Under the pieces are notes generated by a model. That model was not told where the DNA came from and made no database searches. It saw only the letters and a list, made by a program, of their open reading frames with translations. A stretch of DNA of 64,000 bases, taken from NCBI GenBank assembly GCA_018363915.1, contig JAGZMY010000006.1:62001-126000 (forward strand). The letters are read 5' to 3'. A program made the position numbers and the translations under genes. Of this stretch, positions 49,585 through 58,748 are shown piece after piece. Origin of the DNA: Anaerococcus vaginalis. GTDB taxonomy: Bacteria; Bacillota; Clostridia; Tissierellales; Peptoniphilaceae. The stretch's first letter is position 1. The number at the start of each line of letters is the position of its first letter.

Positions 49585-52398
49585 ATGAAAAAACAAAAAT
49601 TAGCAAAATACGCTATGGTGCTTGCTTTGTCTTCTAGCATTATTTTTTCAAATGGAAAAATGGTAAGGGCTGAAGAAAATCTTAATGTAAATTCTATAAA
49701 TATGGATAGTAAGGAAGAAATTGAAAATAAAATTGAGCTTATTAAAAAAGAAATTGCTCAATTAGAAAAGCAATTGAATGAGAAATTAAAAGAAAAAGAA
49801 GAATTGCTTAAAGAAAAATCTGAACTTTCTAATAAATTATCCAAGAAAAATGACAAGTTGGCTAAGGAAATTGATGATTTAAAAAATAAAATCAAGGAAC
49901 TTGAGGATAAAGAAGCTGAAAACCAAAAAATTCTTAAATCTTTTGATGAAAAATTAGCAAAAGCTAATGAGGAAAAAGAAAATTTAAGAAAAGCCCTTGA
50001 GAAAAAGGAAAAAGAAATTGAGGATATAAAAAACTTTGATCCAGCAAAGGATAAGAAGGCCCTTGAAGAAAGTATAGAAGAAGATAAGAAAAAAGAAAAA
50101 GCTAGTGAAGATAAAAAGAAAAAACTTGAGGAAAGCCTAGAAAAATCTAGTGAAGAATTAGATAAAAAGAAAAAAGCTTATGAGAAAGAAAATGCTCTTT
50201 TAGAAAGATATACAGCTGATTTGGCTAAGTATGAACAAGAACTTCCAAAAGCTAAAGAAGAAAGAGAAAAAATTCAAGAAAGTTTAAACAATATAATCGC
50301 TAATAAGACAAGCTTTATACAAGAAATCACTGATTTGAAAGCAAAAGAAAAGAAAAATGAAGTAGACAAAAAAGATATTGAGGATCAATTAAAGGTTGTT
50401 AATGCTAGTTATGAATTGAAAAAGGCTAAATTGCAAGAATTGATAGATAAATATCCAGACTATGATTCTGATTTGGATAAAAACATTGAAAATAAAGAAA
50501 AAGAAATTAAAAAAATTGAAGATGAAATGTCTACTCTTGAAAAAAAAGTTAAAGAATTAGAGGAAGAAAAGACAAGAAATTCTGCAACTATCGCTGAAAA
50601 AGGCAAGGAAGTAGCAGACTTTGATAATAAAATTTCAGGCGAACAAGCAAAAATCGAAGAAAATAAAAGAAATATTCAAAATTTGAATACACATATTGAA
50701 AGGACAAAAGAAGCTAAACAAAACTATGAAGAGGCTAAAAAAGCTGGTAATCCTCCTCAAGGTGTTATTCCTAATTTTGATGAAATAATTGAAAATTCAA
50801 AAAAACAAATTCAAGAAAAAGAACAAGAAAACACAAATATACAAAATAAGATTGCTGAACTTTCAAATAAGAAAGAACAAGCTAAAAAAGATGCAATAGA
50901 CTTAGCTAAGAAAAATCAAGAACTTGATAAACAAATACAAGAAATAAAAACAAATATTAAGGCTAAAAAAGCTCAAATAGCACCAATTCAAAAAGAAAAA
51001 GAAGAATTAGAAAAAAAATTAAATAATAAAACACCACAAGATGTAATTGATGAAATTGAGAAATTAAAAAAAGATATAAAAGAACTTGAAAATAAAAAAA
51101 TTGGTGGAGAAAGTGCATTAAATATTATAAAACAAGTAAAAGAAAAACTTGAAAAAGAAATTTCAGAAAAACAAGAAAAGCTTAAAGATTATGAAAATTT
51201 AGAGGCTAAAAAAGCTGAACTTGACAAAAAAATTGAGCGTTTAGAAAAAGAGATTGAAGATATAAAGAAAATCAAGCCAGAAACTGAAAAAAATGTCAAT
51301 GAGCTTAAAGCAGCAAAAGAAGAACAAGAAAAACTTGTTGAAAAAGCTAAAGAAGAAGTAGATGCTGAAAAAGAAAATCTTAAAAATATTCAAAATAGCA
51401 TTGAAGAAAAACAAAATAAATTAAAGGCTATAGACAACAAAGACCAAGCGATTAAAGCACTTGAAGAAGAAAAAGCAAAAATTCAAGAAAAAATTGACGC
51501 AAATAAGAAAGAAATAGAAGAATTAGAAAAAGAAAAAAATGCTAGCCAGGCTTTAAGTGAAAATACAGCAAATGAGATAAAAACTCTTAAAGAAAAACTT
51601 TTGAAATTAGAAGAAGAACAAAAGGCTGAAGATGAAAAAGAAAAAGAGTTAAGAGAAAAAATAAAAGAAATAGATGAAAAAATTAAGGGACTAGATTTGG
51701 AAATAAAAAATCTAAAAGCTGAAATTATTAAGAAGCAACAAATGTTAGCTGCTTTAGAACAAAAACCAATTGCTGATACAATTGATCCAATTCTTCCAAA
51801 AAATAAAATAAAAGTTAAAAATTTAGAAAAATTAACAGAAAAAGAAAAAGAAGAAATTATAAATAAAATAAAAGACTTAAACAAAAATAATTTCCCAAAA
51901 AATACACAAGTAGAAGTAGATGAAAAAGGAAATGTAACAATAACATATCCAGATAATTCTAAAGATACAATTAATGCTAGCGATTTGGTTGAGAAAATGG
52001 CACAAGCACAAAATAATAAAACAGATGCTCAAAATAATCCAGCAGTTATTCCAGCTAAGACTTTGGTTAAAGATAAAAATAATTTGACTGATAAGGAAAA
52101 AGCAGAAATTGCTAGTAAGGTTAAAAAATCAAATCCAAAGGCTATCAACATTGAAGTAACAAAAAATGGTAGTGTAACAATAACATATCCAGATGGTTCA
52201 AAAAATATGATTGATGGGTCTAAGCTTGTAAGTGAAAAAGCTAAAGAAATCACATCAAATTCTAAAAAAGCAAAACTTACACCAGCTAATAATAAATCAA
52301 AAAATGTTAAAACTGGAGTAGGTTCATCAGCAAGTATTTTGACAATCTTGGCAGGTTCTGTAGGCGGCCTATTTGTTTCTAAAAAAAGAAAAAAATAA
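49585..52398 (+). CDS. Large coiled-coil, wall-anchored surface protein
   Basis: 937 residues. Signal peptide at residues 1-29 (MKKQKLAKYAMVLALSSSII, ending about VRA). Residues 35-720 are almost pure heptad coiled coil, rich in Glu, Lys and Leu. Two related ~65-residue modules follow (first with VTITYPDNSKDTINASDLV, second with VTITYPDGSKNMIDGSKLV), as in Gram-positive adhesins. The C-terminus has NVKTG, a hydrophobic stretch and KKRKK, matching a sortase signal with N-V-K-T-G in place of L-P-x-T-G. It is probably a fibrillar surface or host-binding protein; the ligand is unknown. Confidence 0.85.
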   Translation: MKKQKLAKYAMVLALSSSIIFSNGKMVRAEENLNVNSINMDSKEEIENKIELIKKEIAQLEKQLNEKLKEKEELLKEKSELSNKLSKKNDKLAKEIDDLKNKIKELEDKEAENQKILKSFDEKLAKANEEKENLRKALEKKEKEIEDIKNFDPAKDKKALEESIEEDKKKEKASEDKKKKLEESLEKSSEELDKKKKAYEKENALLERYTADLAKYEQELPKAKEEREKIQESLNNIIANKTSFIQEITDLKAKEKKNEVDKKDIEDQLKVVNASYELKKAKLQELIDKYPDYDSDLDKNIENKEKEIKKIEDEMSTLEKKVKELEEEKTRNSATIAEKGKEVADFDNKISGEQAKIEENKRNIQNLNTHIERTKEAKQNYEEAKKAGNPPQGVIPNFDEIIENSKKQIQEKEQENTNIQNKIAELSNKKEQAKKDAIDLAKKNQELDKQIQEIKTNIKAKKAQIAPIQKEKEELEKKLNNKTPQDVIDEIEKLKKDIKELENKKIGGESALNIIKQVKEKLEKEISEKQEKLKDYENLEAKKAELDKKIERLEKEIEDIKKIKPETEKNVNELKAAKEEQEKLVEKAKEEVDAEKENLKNIQNSIEEKQNKLKAIDNKDQAIKALEEEKAKIQEKIDANKKEIEELEKEKNASQALSENTANEIKTLKEKLLKLEEEQKAEDEKEKELREKIKEIDEKIKGLDLEIKNLKAEIIKKQQMLAALEQKPIADTIDPILPKNKIKVKNLEKLTEKEKEEIINKIKDLNKNNFPKNTQVEVDEKGNVTITYPDNSKDTINASDLVEKMAQAQNNKTDAQNNPAVIPAKTLVKDKNNLTDKEKAEIASKVKKSNPKAINIEVTKNGSVTITYPDGSKNMIDGSKLVSEKAKEITSNSKKAKLTPANNKSKNVKTGVGSSASILTILAGSVGGLFVSKKRKK

Positions 52399-52452
52399 AT
52401 AAATTCAATTTAATAGATGAAAACTTGGATAAGAATTTAAAAAATTACAAAT

Positions 52453-52485
52453 AAAAATGGACTGTGCATTGCATAGTCCATTTTT
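52453..52485. terminator. Bidirectional terminator
   Basis: AAAAATGGACT (52453-52463) pairs with AGTCCATTTTT (52475-52485), with an inner TGCA pairing. It lies between convergent genes. Confidence 0.88.
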
Positions 52486-52514
52486 AAATTTAAAATATTT
52501 TTATTAAATAAATT

Positions 52515-53537
52515 TTATTTGGAAAAATCCAACTTCATATCTCCATCTTTTATCCAGCCTATTTTTTTTACAAAATAATAAATTATTAAGGAAACTATGG
52601 CTGGAAGGATTATATGCATAATTATTATAGTAAATAATAAATTTAAAAATGGGACATGGCTCATTGCTGTGAAAGTTGAAATTTGTCCTACCAAACCGCA
52701 TGTTCCCATGCCGGCTCCTATTGGAGAATTTTCTAGTTTAAAAATTATTGTTGAAAATGGTCCTAGTATTGCTGAGGCAAGTGTTGGTGGAATTAAAATT
52801 TTTGGATTTCTCATTATATTTGGCATTTGGAGCATACTTGTTCCAAGTCCTTGAGCAATTAAGCCTTGGGTTTTATTTTCTTTAAATGAAATTACTGCAA
52901 AGCCTATCATTTGACAACAGCAACCAATTGTCGCAGCCCCTGCCGCAAGTCCTGAAAGACTTATGGTCATACAAAGAGCAGCCGATGAAATTGGAAGAGT
53001 CAAAACAATTCCTACAATTACTGAAACAATAATCCCCATTATAAAAGGCTTTTGTCTTGTTGCATCCATTATAATTATTCCGATTTTTGTCATAAGCGTT
53101 TGGATAAAAGGTCCTACTAAATTTGCAATCATTACTCCGACTAAAACCGTCACAACTGGAGTTAAAACTATGTCGATTTTTGTTTCTTTTGAAATTATTT
53201 TTGCAATTTCTACTGAGATTAATGTTGCGATAAAAACTCCCATTGGACCTCCCAATTTATTTGCAGAAAGTCCTACAATTGTTGATGAAAATAAAATTAA
53301 CCTGTCAGCGTTTAAAGCGTAGGCGATTGATACGGCGATTGCAGGTCCTGTGGCTTCTTGGGCAAGGGGCCAAATTGTTTCTGACAAAAATTTAATGTCA
53401 AAAGATTTGCCGATTGTGTTTAAAATTGTTCCAACCAAAAGAGTTGCAAAAAGTCCGAAAGCCATTGAGCCTAGAGCATCAATAAAATAAACTTTTGCCG
53501 ATAAACTTATTCCTTTTCTTTTTAAAAATTCTTTCAT
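52515..53537 (-). CDS. PTS EIIC-like sugar transporter (EIIC_2 family, standalone)
   Basis: 340 residues with about ten membrane segments: DALGSMAFGLFATLLVGTI, SANKLGGPMGVFIATLISVE, SSAALCMTISLSGLAAGAA, and NSPIGAGMGTCGLVGQI. It resembles the PTS_EIIC_2 group that occurs without EIIA or EIIB neighbours. No other PTS gene is adjacent, so it may work with shared components or transport without phosphorylation. AGGAGG precedes the ATG. Confidence 0.8.
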   Translation of the reverse strand: MKEFLKRKGISLSAKVYFIDALGSMAFGLFATLLVGTILNTIGKSFDIKFLSETIWPLAQEATGPAIAVSIAYALNADRLILFSSTIVGLSANKLGGPMGVFIATLISVEIAKIISKETKIDIVLTPVVTVLVGVMIANLVGPFIQTLMTKIGIIIMDATRQKPFIMGIIVSVIVGIVLTLPISSAALCMTISLSGLAAGAATIGCCCQMIGFAVISFKENKTQGLIAQGLGTSMLQMPNIMRNPKILIPPTLASAILGPFSTIIFKLENSPIGAGMGTCGLVGQISTFTAMSHVPFLNLLFTIIIMHIILPAIVSLIIYYFVKKIGWIKDGDMKLDFSK

Positions 53538-53797
53538 TTTTTCCTCCTAATCATTAAAAACTATTTTATTATATAAATTATCATTTGTAAATATTCACAA
53601 TAATCGGTCATCTTCTTATATTTATTTAATTAATTTGTATTTTGTCAAACAACTATATATTTTGAAAATAAAATTAAAAACCAAGAAGTTTTAATTGATT
53701 GTAAAAATTAAAAATATATTATTTATATTTTTGCTTATAAAATTTGATAGAAAATTCAATTAATATTGGTATAATTTTAAAAAAAAGGAAGTGAATT

Positions 53798-54658
53798 ATG
53801 GAAAAAGAAAAAACATTTATTTATATAGATACAAATTTTACTTTATCAGAAATTTTGATGCTTAAAATGGCATTTAATTCTAATGAATTTGAAATTGTTG
53901 GAATTTCTTCTGTAAGCTCTTTTATGGATTCAAAATTTGCCGCAAAAAATATTCTTTCTATGGCGAATATGGAAGATTTAATTTTGCCAATTTGTGAGGG
54001 CTCATCTTCTAATTTGAAAAATCAAGAAATTTTGATTAGTGGAAAAAATTCTCTGATTTTTGACAAGACAAAAGATTATTTATCTGATGCAAGTCCTGAA
54101 GATTTTTTATATGATTTGGCGAAAGATTGTGGAAGACTTGATATTATTGCGACAGGTCCTCTTACAAATATTGCAAAAGCAATAATAAAATATGATGATT
54201 TTATTTCATACATTGACCATATTTTTATTTTGGGCTCAAATTTTTCTTCTGGAGATATTACAAGAAATTCAGAATTTAATTTTTTTACCGATCCAAAGGC
54301 TACAAATATTGTTTTGAAAGAAGATATTGAAACTTTTATTTTGCCAATAGATATTTCGAATTCATTGACCTTGCCTGATGAAATTTTGAAAAAATCAACT
54401 TCTGATCCTGTTTTTGAAAATATCAAAAATCTTTATAAATTTTATCCAAAAAATGAAAGAGAAATAAAGGCAGGGATTTTGCTTTATATGGTTTTGAAAC
54501 CACAAGCATTTATTTTTGAAGAAAAAGCTATCAAGGTAAACGAAGATTTTGATAGGGGAAGTATTGTTGAAATTAATTCAAAAAATAAAAAATATATAGC
54601 AAACAGAGTAAATGAAGAAACATTTTTTGATTTTTTATTTGATAGGCTTGGCTTATGA
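53798..54658 (+). CDS. Nucleoside-hydrolase-fold protein with degraded active site
   Basis: 286 residues with the overall nucleoside hydrolase (IUNH) pattern: DIIATGPLTNIAKAI, HIFILGSNFSSGD, and EFNFFTDPKATNIVLK. The N-terminal metal site, normally D-x-D-x-x-x-D-D, reads IDTNFTLSEILML, so most calcium-binding Asp residues are gone. It is therefore probably non-catalytic, or it acts on another ligand. Its stop overlaps the FUSC-like gene by 4 bp. Extended -10 TGGTATAAT (53767-53775) lies upstream. Confidence 0.75.
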   Translation: MEKEKTFIYIDTNFTLSEILMLKMAFNSNEFEIVGISSVSSFMDSKFAAKNILSMANMEDLILPICEGSSSNLKNQEILISGKNSLIFDKTKDYLSDASPEDFLYDLAKDCGRLDIIATGPLTNIAKAIIKYDDFISYIDHIFILGSNFSSGDITRNSEFNFFTDPKATNIVLKEDIETFILPIDISNSLTLPDEILKKSTSDPVFENIKNLYKFYPKNEREIKAGILLYMVLKPQAFIFEEKAIKVNEDFDRGSIVEINSKNKKYIANRVNEETFFDFLFDRLGL

Positions 54659-55173
54659 AATTAAAAAAACCGGGACAAAGAATTTTCAAAACAGCTTTGG
54701 CTGTATTTTTATCTTTTACCTTTTCACATTTTAGATCGGCAAATGCCTTGCCGTTTTATTCTGCCATAGCTGCTATAATTTGTACAAAAAATGACGTAAA
54801 CGGCTCAATTGATATTGGATTAAATAGGATTTTGGGAACGTTCATTGGAGGCTTTGTTGGATTTTTATATCTTTTATTTGTTAGGAAAAATTTTACAAAT
54901 GATATAGGAAATTATTTTTTGATTTCTATAATAATGGCATTTTTAATTTGGATTTTATCATCAATGGATAAGCCAAATGCAATTTCTATTATGTGCATTG
55001 TTTTTGCATCTGTTTCAATAAATCATTATGGAGAAAATTTTGGAGCTATAAATTTTGCCCTAAATAGAACTTTGGATACATTGGTAGGAGTTGTAATTGC
55101 TATTTTGGTAAATTCAATTGATTTTGAAATTTTAAAATATATTAAATACAAAAGACAAAAAGATGAGAGATAA
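54655..55173 (+). CDS. FUSC/aromatic-acid-exporter-like membrane protein
   Basis: 172 residues, four membrane segments, with the FUSC/ArAE start RIFKTALAVFLSF and the repeated GLNRILGTFIGGFVGFLYLL / ALNRTLDTLVGVVIAILVNS signature. Such short members lack the large cytoplasmic domain. Role unproven; export of an aromatic or other acid is suggested by family. Cotranscribed with the degraded nucleoside hydrolase. Confidence 0.8.
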   Translation: MKLKKPGQRIFKTALAVFLSFTFSHFRSANALPFYSAIAAIICTKNDVNGSIDIGLNRILGTFIGGFVGFLYLLFVRKNFTNDIGNYFLISIIMAFLIWILSSMDKPNAISIMCIVFASVSINHYGENFGAINFALNRTLDTLVGVVIAILVNSIDFEILKYIKYKRQKDER

Positions 55174-55187
55174 ACTCTTGTCTTTTT
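55149..55187 (+). terminator. Terminator after the FUSC-like gene
   Basis: AAAGACAA pairs with TTGTCTTT with an inner GAGA/TCTC; ends in a T run. Confidence 0.7.
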
Positions 55188-55254
55188 TTAATCCACTTTT
55201 CTATGGTAAAATAGTAATGAATACATTTTGTATTTAAAAAATTAAGGAGTACGT

Positions 55255-56145
55255 ATGTTAAAAGTAGAAAGATTAAGTAAAAGTTTTGGAGATCTTCTTG
55301 CTTTAAATAATCTTGATTTTGAAGTGAAAGATGGAGAACTTTTTGGAGTTATAGGACAAAATGGCGCGGGAAAGTCGACACTTTTTAGGTGTATAATGAA
55401 CTTTTATTCAAAATATGATGGCAAGATTACTTATAATGGCAAAAAATTTTCAAAAGTTCCTTTAGAAAAAATAGGATTTTTGCCAGAAGAAAGATCGCTC
55501 GATTCGAAAAGAAAAGTTGAAGATCAAATAAGATATTTTGCAAAATTAAATAAAATGAATAATATTTCTGATGAAAAATTGAAAGAATTGTTTGAATATT
55601 TTGAAATTGATGGAAAATTATCATCAAAAATCAAGGAGCTTTCAAAAGGAAACCAACAAAAAGTTCAACTTCTTTGTGCTTTAATTTATAAACCAGAATT
55701 TGTAATTTTGGATGAGCCTTTTTCTGGTCTTGATCCATACAACATCAGACTTTTGGAAAAAATAATCAAAGATGTAAACAAAGAGGGAACGACAATTATG
55801 TTTTCATCTCACAATATGGAAAATGTGGAAAGTCTTTGCAAAAAATTGATAATGCTTAAAAAAGGAAATATAGTTTTAAATGGTTCGCCACAAGAAATTA
55901 GAAATTCTTACGAAAGAAAGAAAATTGTAGTCGAATCAAGCGAAGATTTATTTTTCTTAAACGATGAAAATATAGAAATGATTAGCCAAGATGGTAATAA
56001 GTGGACTTTTATTTTGAAAAATGAAGATTACGCAAAAGTTATTTTCAAAAAAATTGTAGATAATATTGGCTTTGTTCCATATTTTGACCAATCGCCTCCT
56101 ACATTAAATGAAATTTTTGCAAGAAAGGTGGAAGAAAATGAATAG
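55255..56145 (+). CDS. ABC transporter ATP-binding protein, NatA-like
   Basis: 296 residues. Walker A GQNGAGKSTLFR (residues 35-46), Q-loop GFLPEERSL, signature LSKGNQQKVQL, Walker B EFVILDEPFSGLDPYN, H-loop MFSSHNMEN. The C-terminal extension fits YhaQ/NatA-type exporters. The permease starts 8 bp inside it. Exporter of a drug, ion or peptide; substrate unknown. Confidence 0.92.
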   Translation: MLKVERLSKSFGDLLALNNLDFEVKDGELFGVIGQNGAGKSTLFRCIMNFYSKYDGKITYNGKKFSKVPLEKIGFLPEERSLDSKRKVEDQIRYFAKLNKMNNISDEKLKELFEYFEIDGKLSSKIKELSKGNQQKVQLLCALIYKPEFVILDEPFSGLDPYNIRLLEKIIKDVNKEGTTIMFSSHNMENVESLCKKLIMLKKGNIVLNGSPQEIRNSYERKKIVVESSEDLFFLNDENIEMISQDGNKWTFILKNEDYAKVIFKKIVDNIGFVPYFDQSPPTLNEIFARKVEENE

Positions 56146-57361
56146 ATTTATGACTGTATCAGTTGATACTTTAAAAAAACACCTTAAATCGCCTACTTTT
56201 TGGGTTATGGTTCTTATGCCTTTTATTATGGCGGTGGTTATTGGAATAATTTCCTACATTTCTTACTCAACCAAAACTCCAGATACAATTGCAGTTGTAA
56301 CGGAGGAAAAATACAAGAAAAATTTCCATAATAATCCTATGGTAGATTTTGAATTTAAAGAAAAAAATGAGGCGAAAAAAGCTCTTGATAACAAAGATAT
56401 TTCAGCTTATCTTGAAGTGAAAAACAAAGATGGACTTTTAAATTTTGATTATTATGGAGATACAACAGCAAGAACTCCAATGCTTGTAATAAATTCTTTG
56501 GCAGAGGATATGCAAAGAAAAGAAAATTTGAAAAATTCCAATATTGACGCCAAGCAAAATGCGATAATTAGCCAAAAACCTGTGGTAAATCTTCACGAAA
56601 TAAAAGATAATTTGAAAAATCCAGGAAATATGCTAGCCCTATTTGCTACAATCTTTGTAATGTATTTTGTTTTAATTTTTTATTCACAAATAATAATGCA
56701 AGATATTGCAGTTGAAAAAGGCACAAAAATGCTAGAGTTTATTTTCTCATCAGTAAAAGCTGGCACTTATATGGCTGGAAAAATTTTTGGAACAATTCTT
56801 GCAATGCTAGTTCATTTTGGAATTTATTTAGCCTTGGGACTTGTTGGATTTGCCATAATTAAATTTACAGGATTTTACGAAAAAATAAAAACTATGCTGG
56901 GATTTAATATTTCTGAAATTTTTGAAGGGATAAATTATAAATTAGTTGGAGAAATAGTTTTATTTATGGTTTTAGGATTGATTTTATATATAATCCTTTC
57001 AGCAATGCTTGGATCTTTGGTACAAAAGCAAGAAGACGCAGGCAAAATGGCAACGCCAATTATGCTAATAATTATGTTTTGCTATTTTATTTCCACATCA
57101 TTTGTAGGAAGTGAGCCAAATAATTTTATAAAAATCCTATCCTACATCCCATTCTTGTCAACATTTTTTATGCCAATGAGATTGATTTACGAAAACGCAA
57201 GCCTATTACAAGGAATGATTTCACTAATTATTTTGTTAGTAGGAATTGTTTTAATGTATATAATTGCAGCAAGAGTTTACAAGAAAAATATCCTAAACTA
57301 TTCAACAAATAAGTTGTTTGGAAGAGAAAAAAAGTTAAAAATTAAAAAGAAAAACAAATAA
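56138..57361 (+). CDS. ABC-2 type permease, NatB-like
   Basis: 407 residues from ATG 56138, chosen because AAAGGTGGA (56124-56132) precedes it. One N-terminal membrane helix, a large extracellular domain (about 50-175), then five more helices including VMYFVLIFYSQIIMQDIAVEKG and GLILYIILSAMLGSLVQKQEDAG, a conserved motif of the NatB/YhaP class. Pairs with the upstream ATPase. Confidence 0.88.
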   Translation: MNRFMTVSVDTLKKHLKSPTFWVMVLMPFIMAVVIGIISYISYSTKTPDTIAVVTEEKYKKNFHNNPMVDFEFKEKNEAKKALDNKDISAYLEVKNKDGLLNFDYYGDTTARTPMLVINSLAEDMQRKENLKNSNIDAKQNAIISQKPVVNLHEIKDNLKNPGNMLALFATIFVMYFVLIFYSQIIMQDIAVEKGTKMLEFIFSSVKAGTYMAGKIFGTILAMLVHFGIYLALGLVGFAIIKFTGFYEKIKTMLGFNISEIFEGINYKLVGEIVLFMVLGLILYIILSAMLGSLVQKQEDAGKMATPIMLIIMFCYFISTSFVGSEPNNFIKILSYIPFLSTFFMPMRLIYENASLLQGMISLIILLVGIVLMYIIAARVYKKNILNYSTNKLFGREKKLKIKKKNK

Positions 57362-57516
57362 AAAAAGGATGTTGCAAATTCTGAATTACTATCGCCATAT
57401 TGTCATAGATTTTTTAGAAGTTTCGTATTAAGCTTATCGGTTTATTTAGCGAAACTTCGTTATGATTTTCTATCATAATATTGGAACGATTTAATAATTT
57501 TGCAACATCCTTTTTT
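57361..57516. repeat. ~156-bp imperfect palindrome between convergent genes
   Basis: Outer arms AAAAAAGGATGTTGCAAATT and AATTTTGCAACATCCTTTTTT bracket an inner pair, AGAAGTTTCG and CGAAACTTCG, and the arms between also pair imperfectly (CATATTGTCATAGA against TCTATCATAATATTGG). It could terminate transcription in both directions; its length is far beyond a normal terminator. Confidence 0.75.
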
Positions 57517-57529
57517 ATTTTTAAAATTT

Positions 57530-57817
57530 TTAAATTTTTGCTTTTATAACCATCAAATCACTATCGTCTATTGCCTTTAAGGCGTGCATTTCATTAGGAT
57601 CCATAGTTATTATATCGCCAGGAACTATAATCTCATTTCCATTTTCTCCAACGAAATCAACCTTGCCCTTATAAATTACAACCACTACGTTTTTATCTGA
57701 CTTATGGCTTGGAATTTCCTCACCTTGCTTGATTTGTAGGTGGGTTATTTGTAGTTTGTCTTCGTCTAGCAAATGTTCAAATTTACCATCTAAAATATTT
57801 GCACTTAATTTTTTCAT
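57530..57817 (-). CDS. Small cupin-domain protein
   Basis: 95 residues, one cupin barrel: QIKQGEEIPSHKSDKNVVVVIYKGKVDF, PGDIITMDPNEMHALKAI. One His of motif 1 is kept (SHKSDK) and one of motif 2 (MHALKA), so metal binding is plausible. Single gene, AGGAGG before the ATG. Substrate or sensing role unknown. Confidence 0.85.
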   Translation of the reverse strand: MKKLSANILDGKFEHLLDEDKLQITHLQIKQGEEIPSHKSDKNVVVVIYKGKVDFVGENGNEIIVPGDIITMDPNEMHALKAIDDSDLMVIKAKI

Positions 57818-57871
57818 AAAGCCTCCTTATTATTTTTCCAAGATATACTTATCCATTTTGTATAATATTTT

Positions 57872-58528
57872 TTATTTTTTGTAAATTCTATAATTAATTC
57901 CACCAACAAGGTCAACTGCATAAGGAGAATTATCAAAATATCCTTTTAAAAATTCATACCTATATTCATGGTAAGGAGAATTTTCTTCTTTTAATTCAAA
58001 ACCATTTTTATTAATTTCAAAAGCTTCGTGGTGGTCGTGGCTGTGGCCTCCTTCGCAAGTATTTGAAAGAGAATCTTCTGGATTTATAAAATCTTTGAAA
58101 TATTTCTCGTGAGTATTTACATTTGTAATTAAAAATAAATCGCCGTTTTCATCAATTGTTGCAGAAAGTCCATTATCACATGGCATTCCATCAAGAATCA
58201 TGGTATTTAAATCTTGAAAAATTTCATTATAATCAGAGAAATTTTTCCCTTCTCCTTGTTTTTTTCCAAAATCAAATAATTTTTCTTTTGTATTTTCGCT
58301 ATTTTTAATTGCAAAGGCAAGCCTATTTTCAACAACATCAATTTTTGAATCAAGCCAGCCGTGAATATTTTCTTGGTCGATTAAATTTTCCAAATTATCA
58401 GTTGAAACTGGTTTAATTTTTTCGTCAATTTCTTCTGTTTTTCCATCTAAAAGAAAATTTGTAATTTTATCTTGAAATTTTATTTTTTCATACATCATGT
58501 AGTGTATCGGTCCTAAAAATTCGCTCAT
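57872..58528 (-). CDS. Conserved hypothetical protein with His-rich loop, 218 aa
   Basis: Not assigned to a known function. It starts MSEFLGPIHYMMYEKIKFQD, has NLIDQENIHGWLDSKI and a C-terminal half with CEGGHSHDHHEAF, a cysteine/histidine cluster that could bind a metal. Soluble, with no membrane segment. The protein type seems to recur in anaerobic Firmicutes, but I recall no characterised member. Single gene with AGGAG before the ATG. Confidence 0.6.
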   Translation of the reverse strand: MSEFLGPIHYMMYEKIKFQDKITNFLLDGKTEEIDEKIKPVSTDNLENLIDQENIHGWLDSKIDVVENRLAFAIKNSENTKEKLFDFGKKQGEGKNFSDYNEIFQDLNTMILDGMPCDNGLSATIDENGDLFLITNVNTHEKYFKDFINPEDSLSNTCEGGHSHDHHEAFEINKNGFELKEENSPYHEYRYEFLKGYFDNSPYAVDLVGGINYRIYKK

Positions 58529-58676
58529 ATATAACTCCTTTTTGTTTTTAATTTATTATATAAAAAATTCAAATTAATTTCTGTAACTAATGTTACATTT
58601 TTAATTTTATAGAAAAAAATTGAATTTTAAATTTGAAAATGGATATTTATAAAATATTTTATAGAAAAATGATATA

Positions 58677-58705
58677 TTTACACATTTTCCTTTGTATTAT
58701 ATAAT
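58677..58705 (+). promoter_or_regulatory. Promoter of the ECF S-component gene
   Basis: -35 TTTACA (58677-58682), 17-bp spacer, -10 TATAAT (58700-58705). Only about 37 nt separate the start from the ATG, so no riboswitch fits. Confidence 0.75.
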
Positions 58706-58748
58706 TAGTTTGTGATAGAAAAACGTAGAAATAAAAATAGGAGGACTC

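Noticed and set aside
58529..58748. FMN or thiamine riboswitch before the ECF S-component gene
   Set aside because: The predicted leader is only about 37 nt long and no conserved riboswitch core is present.
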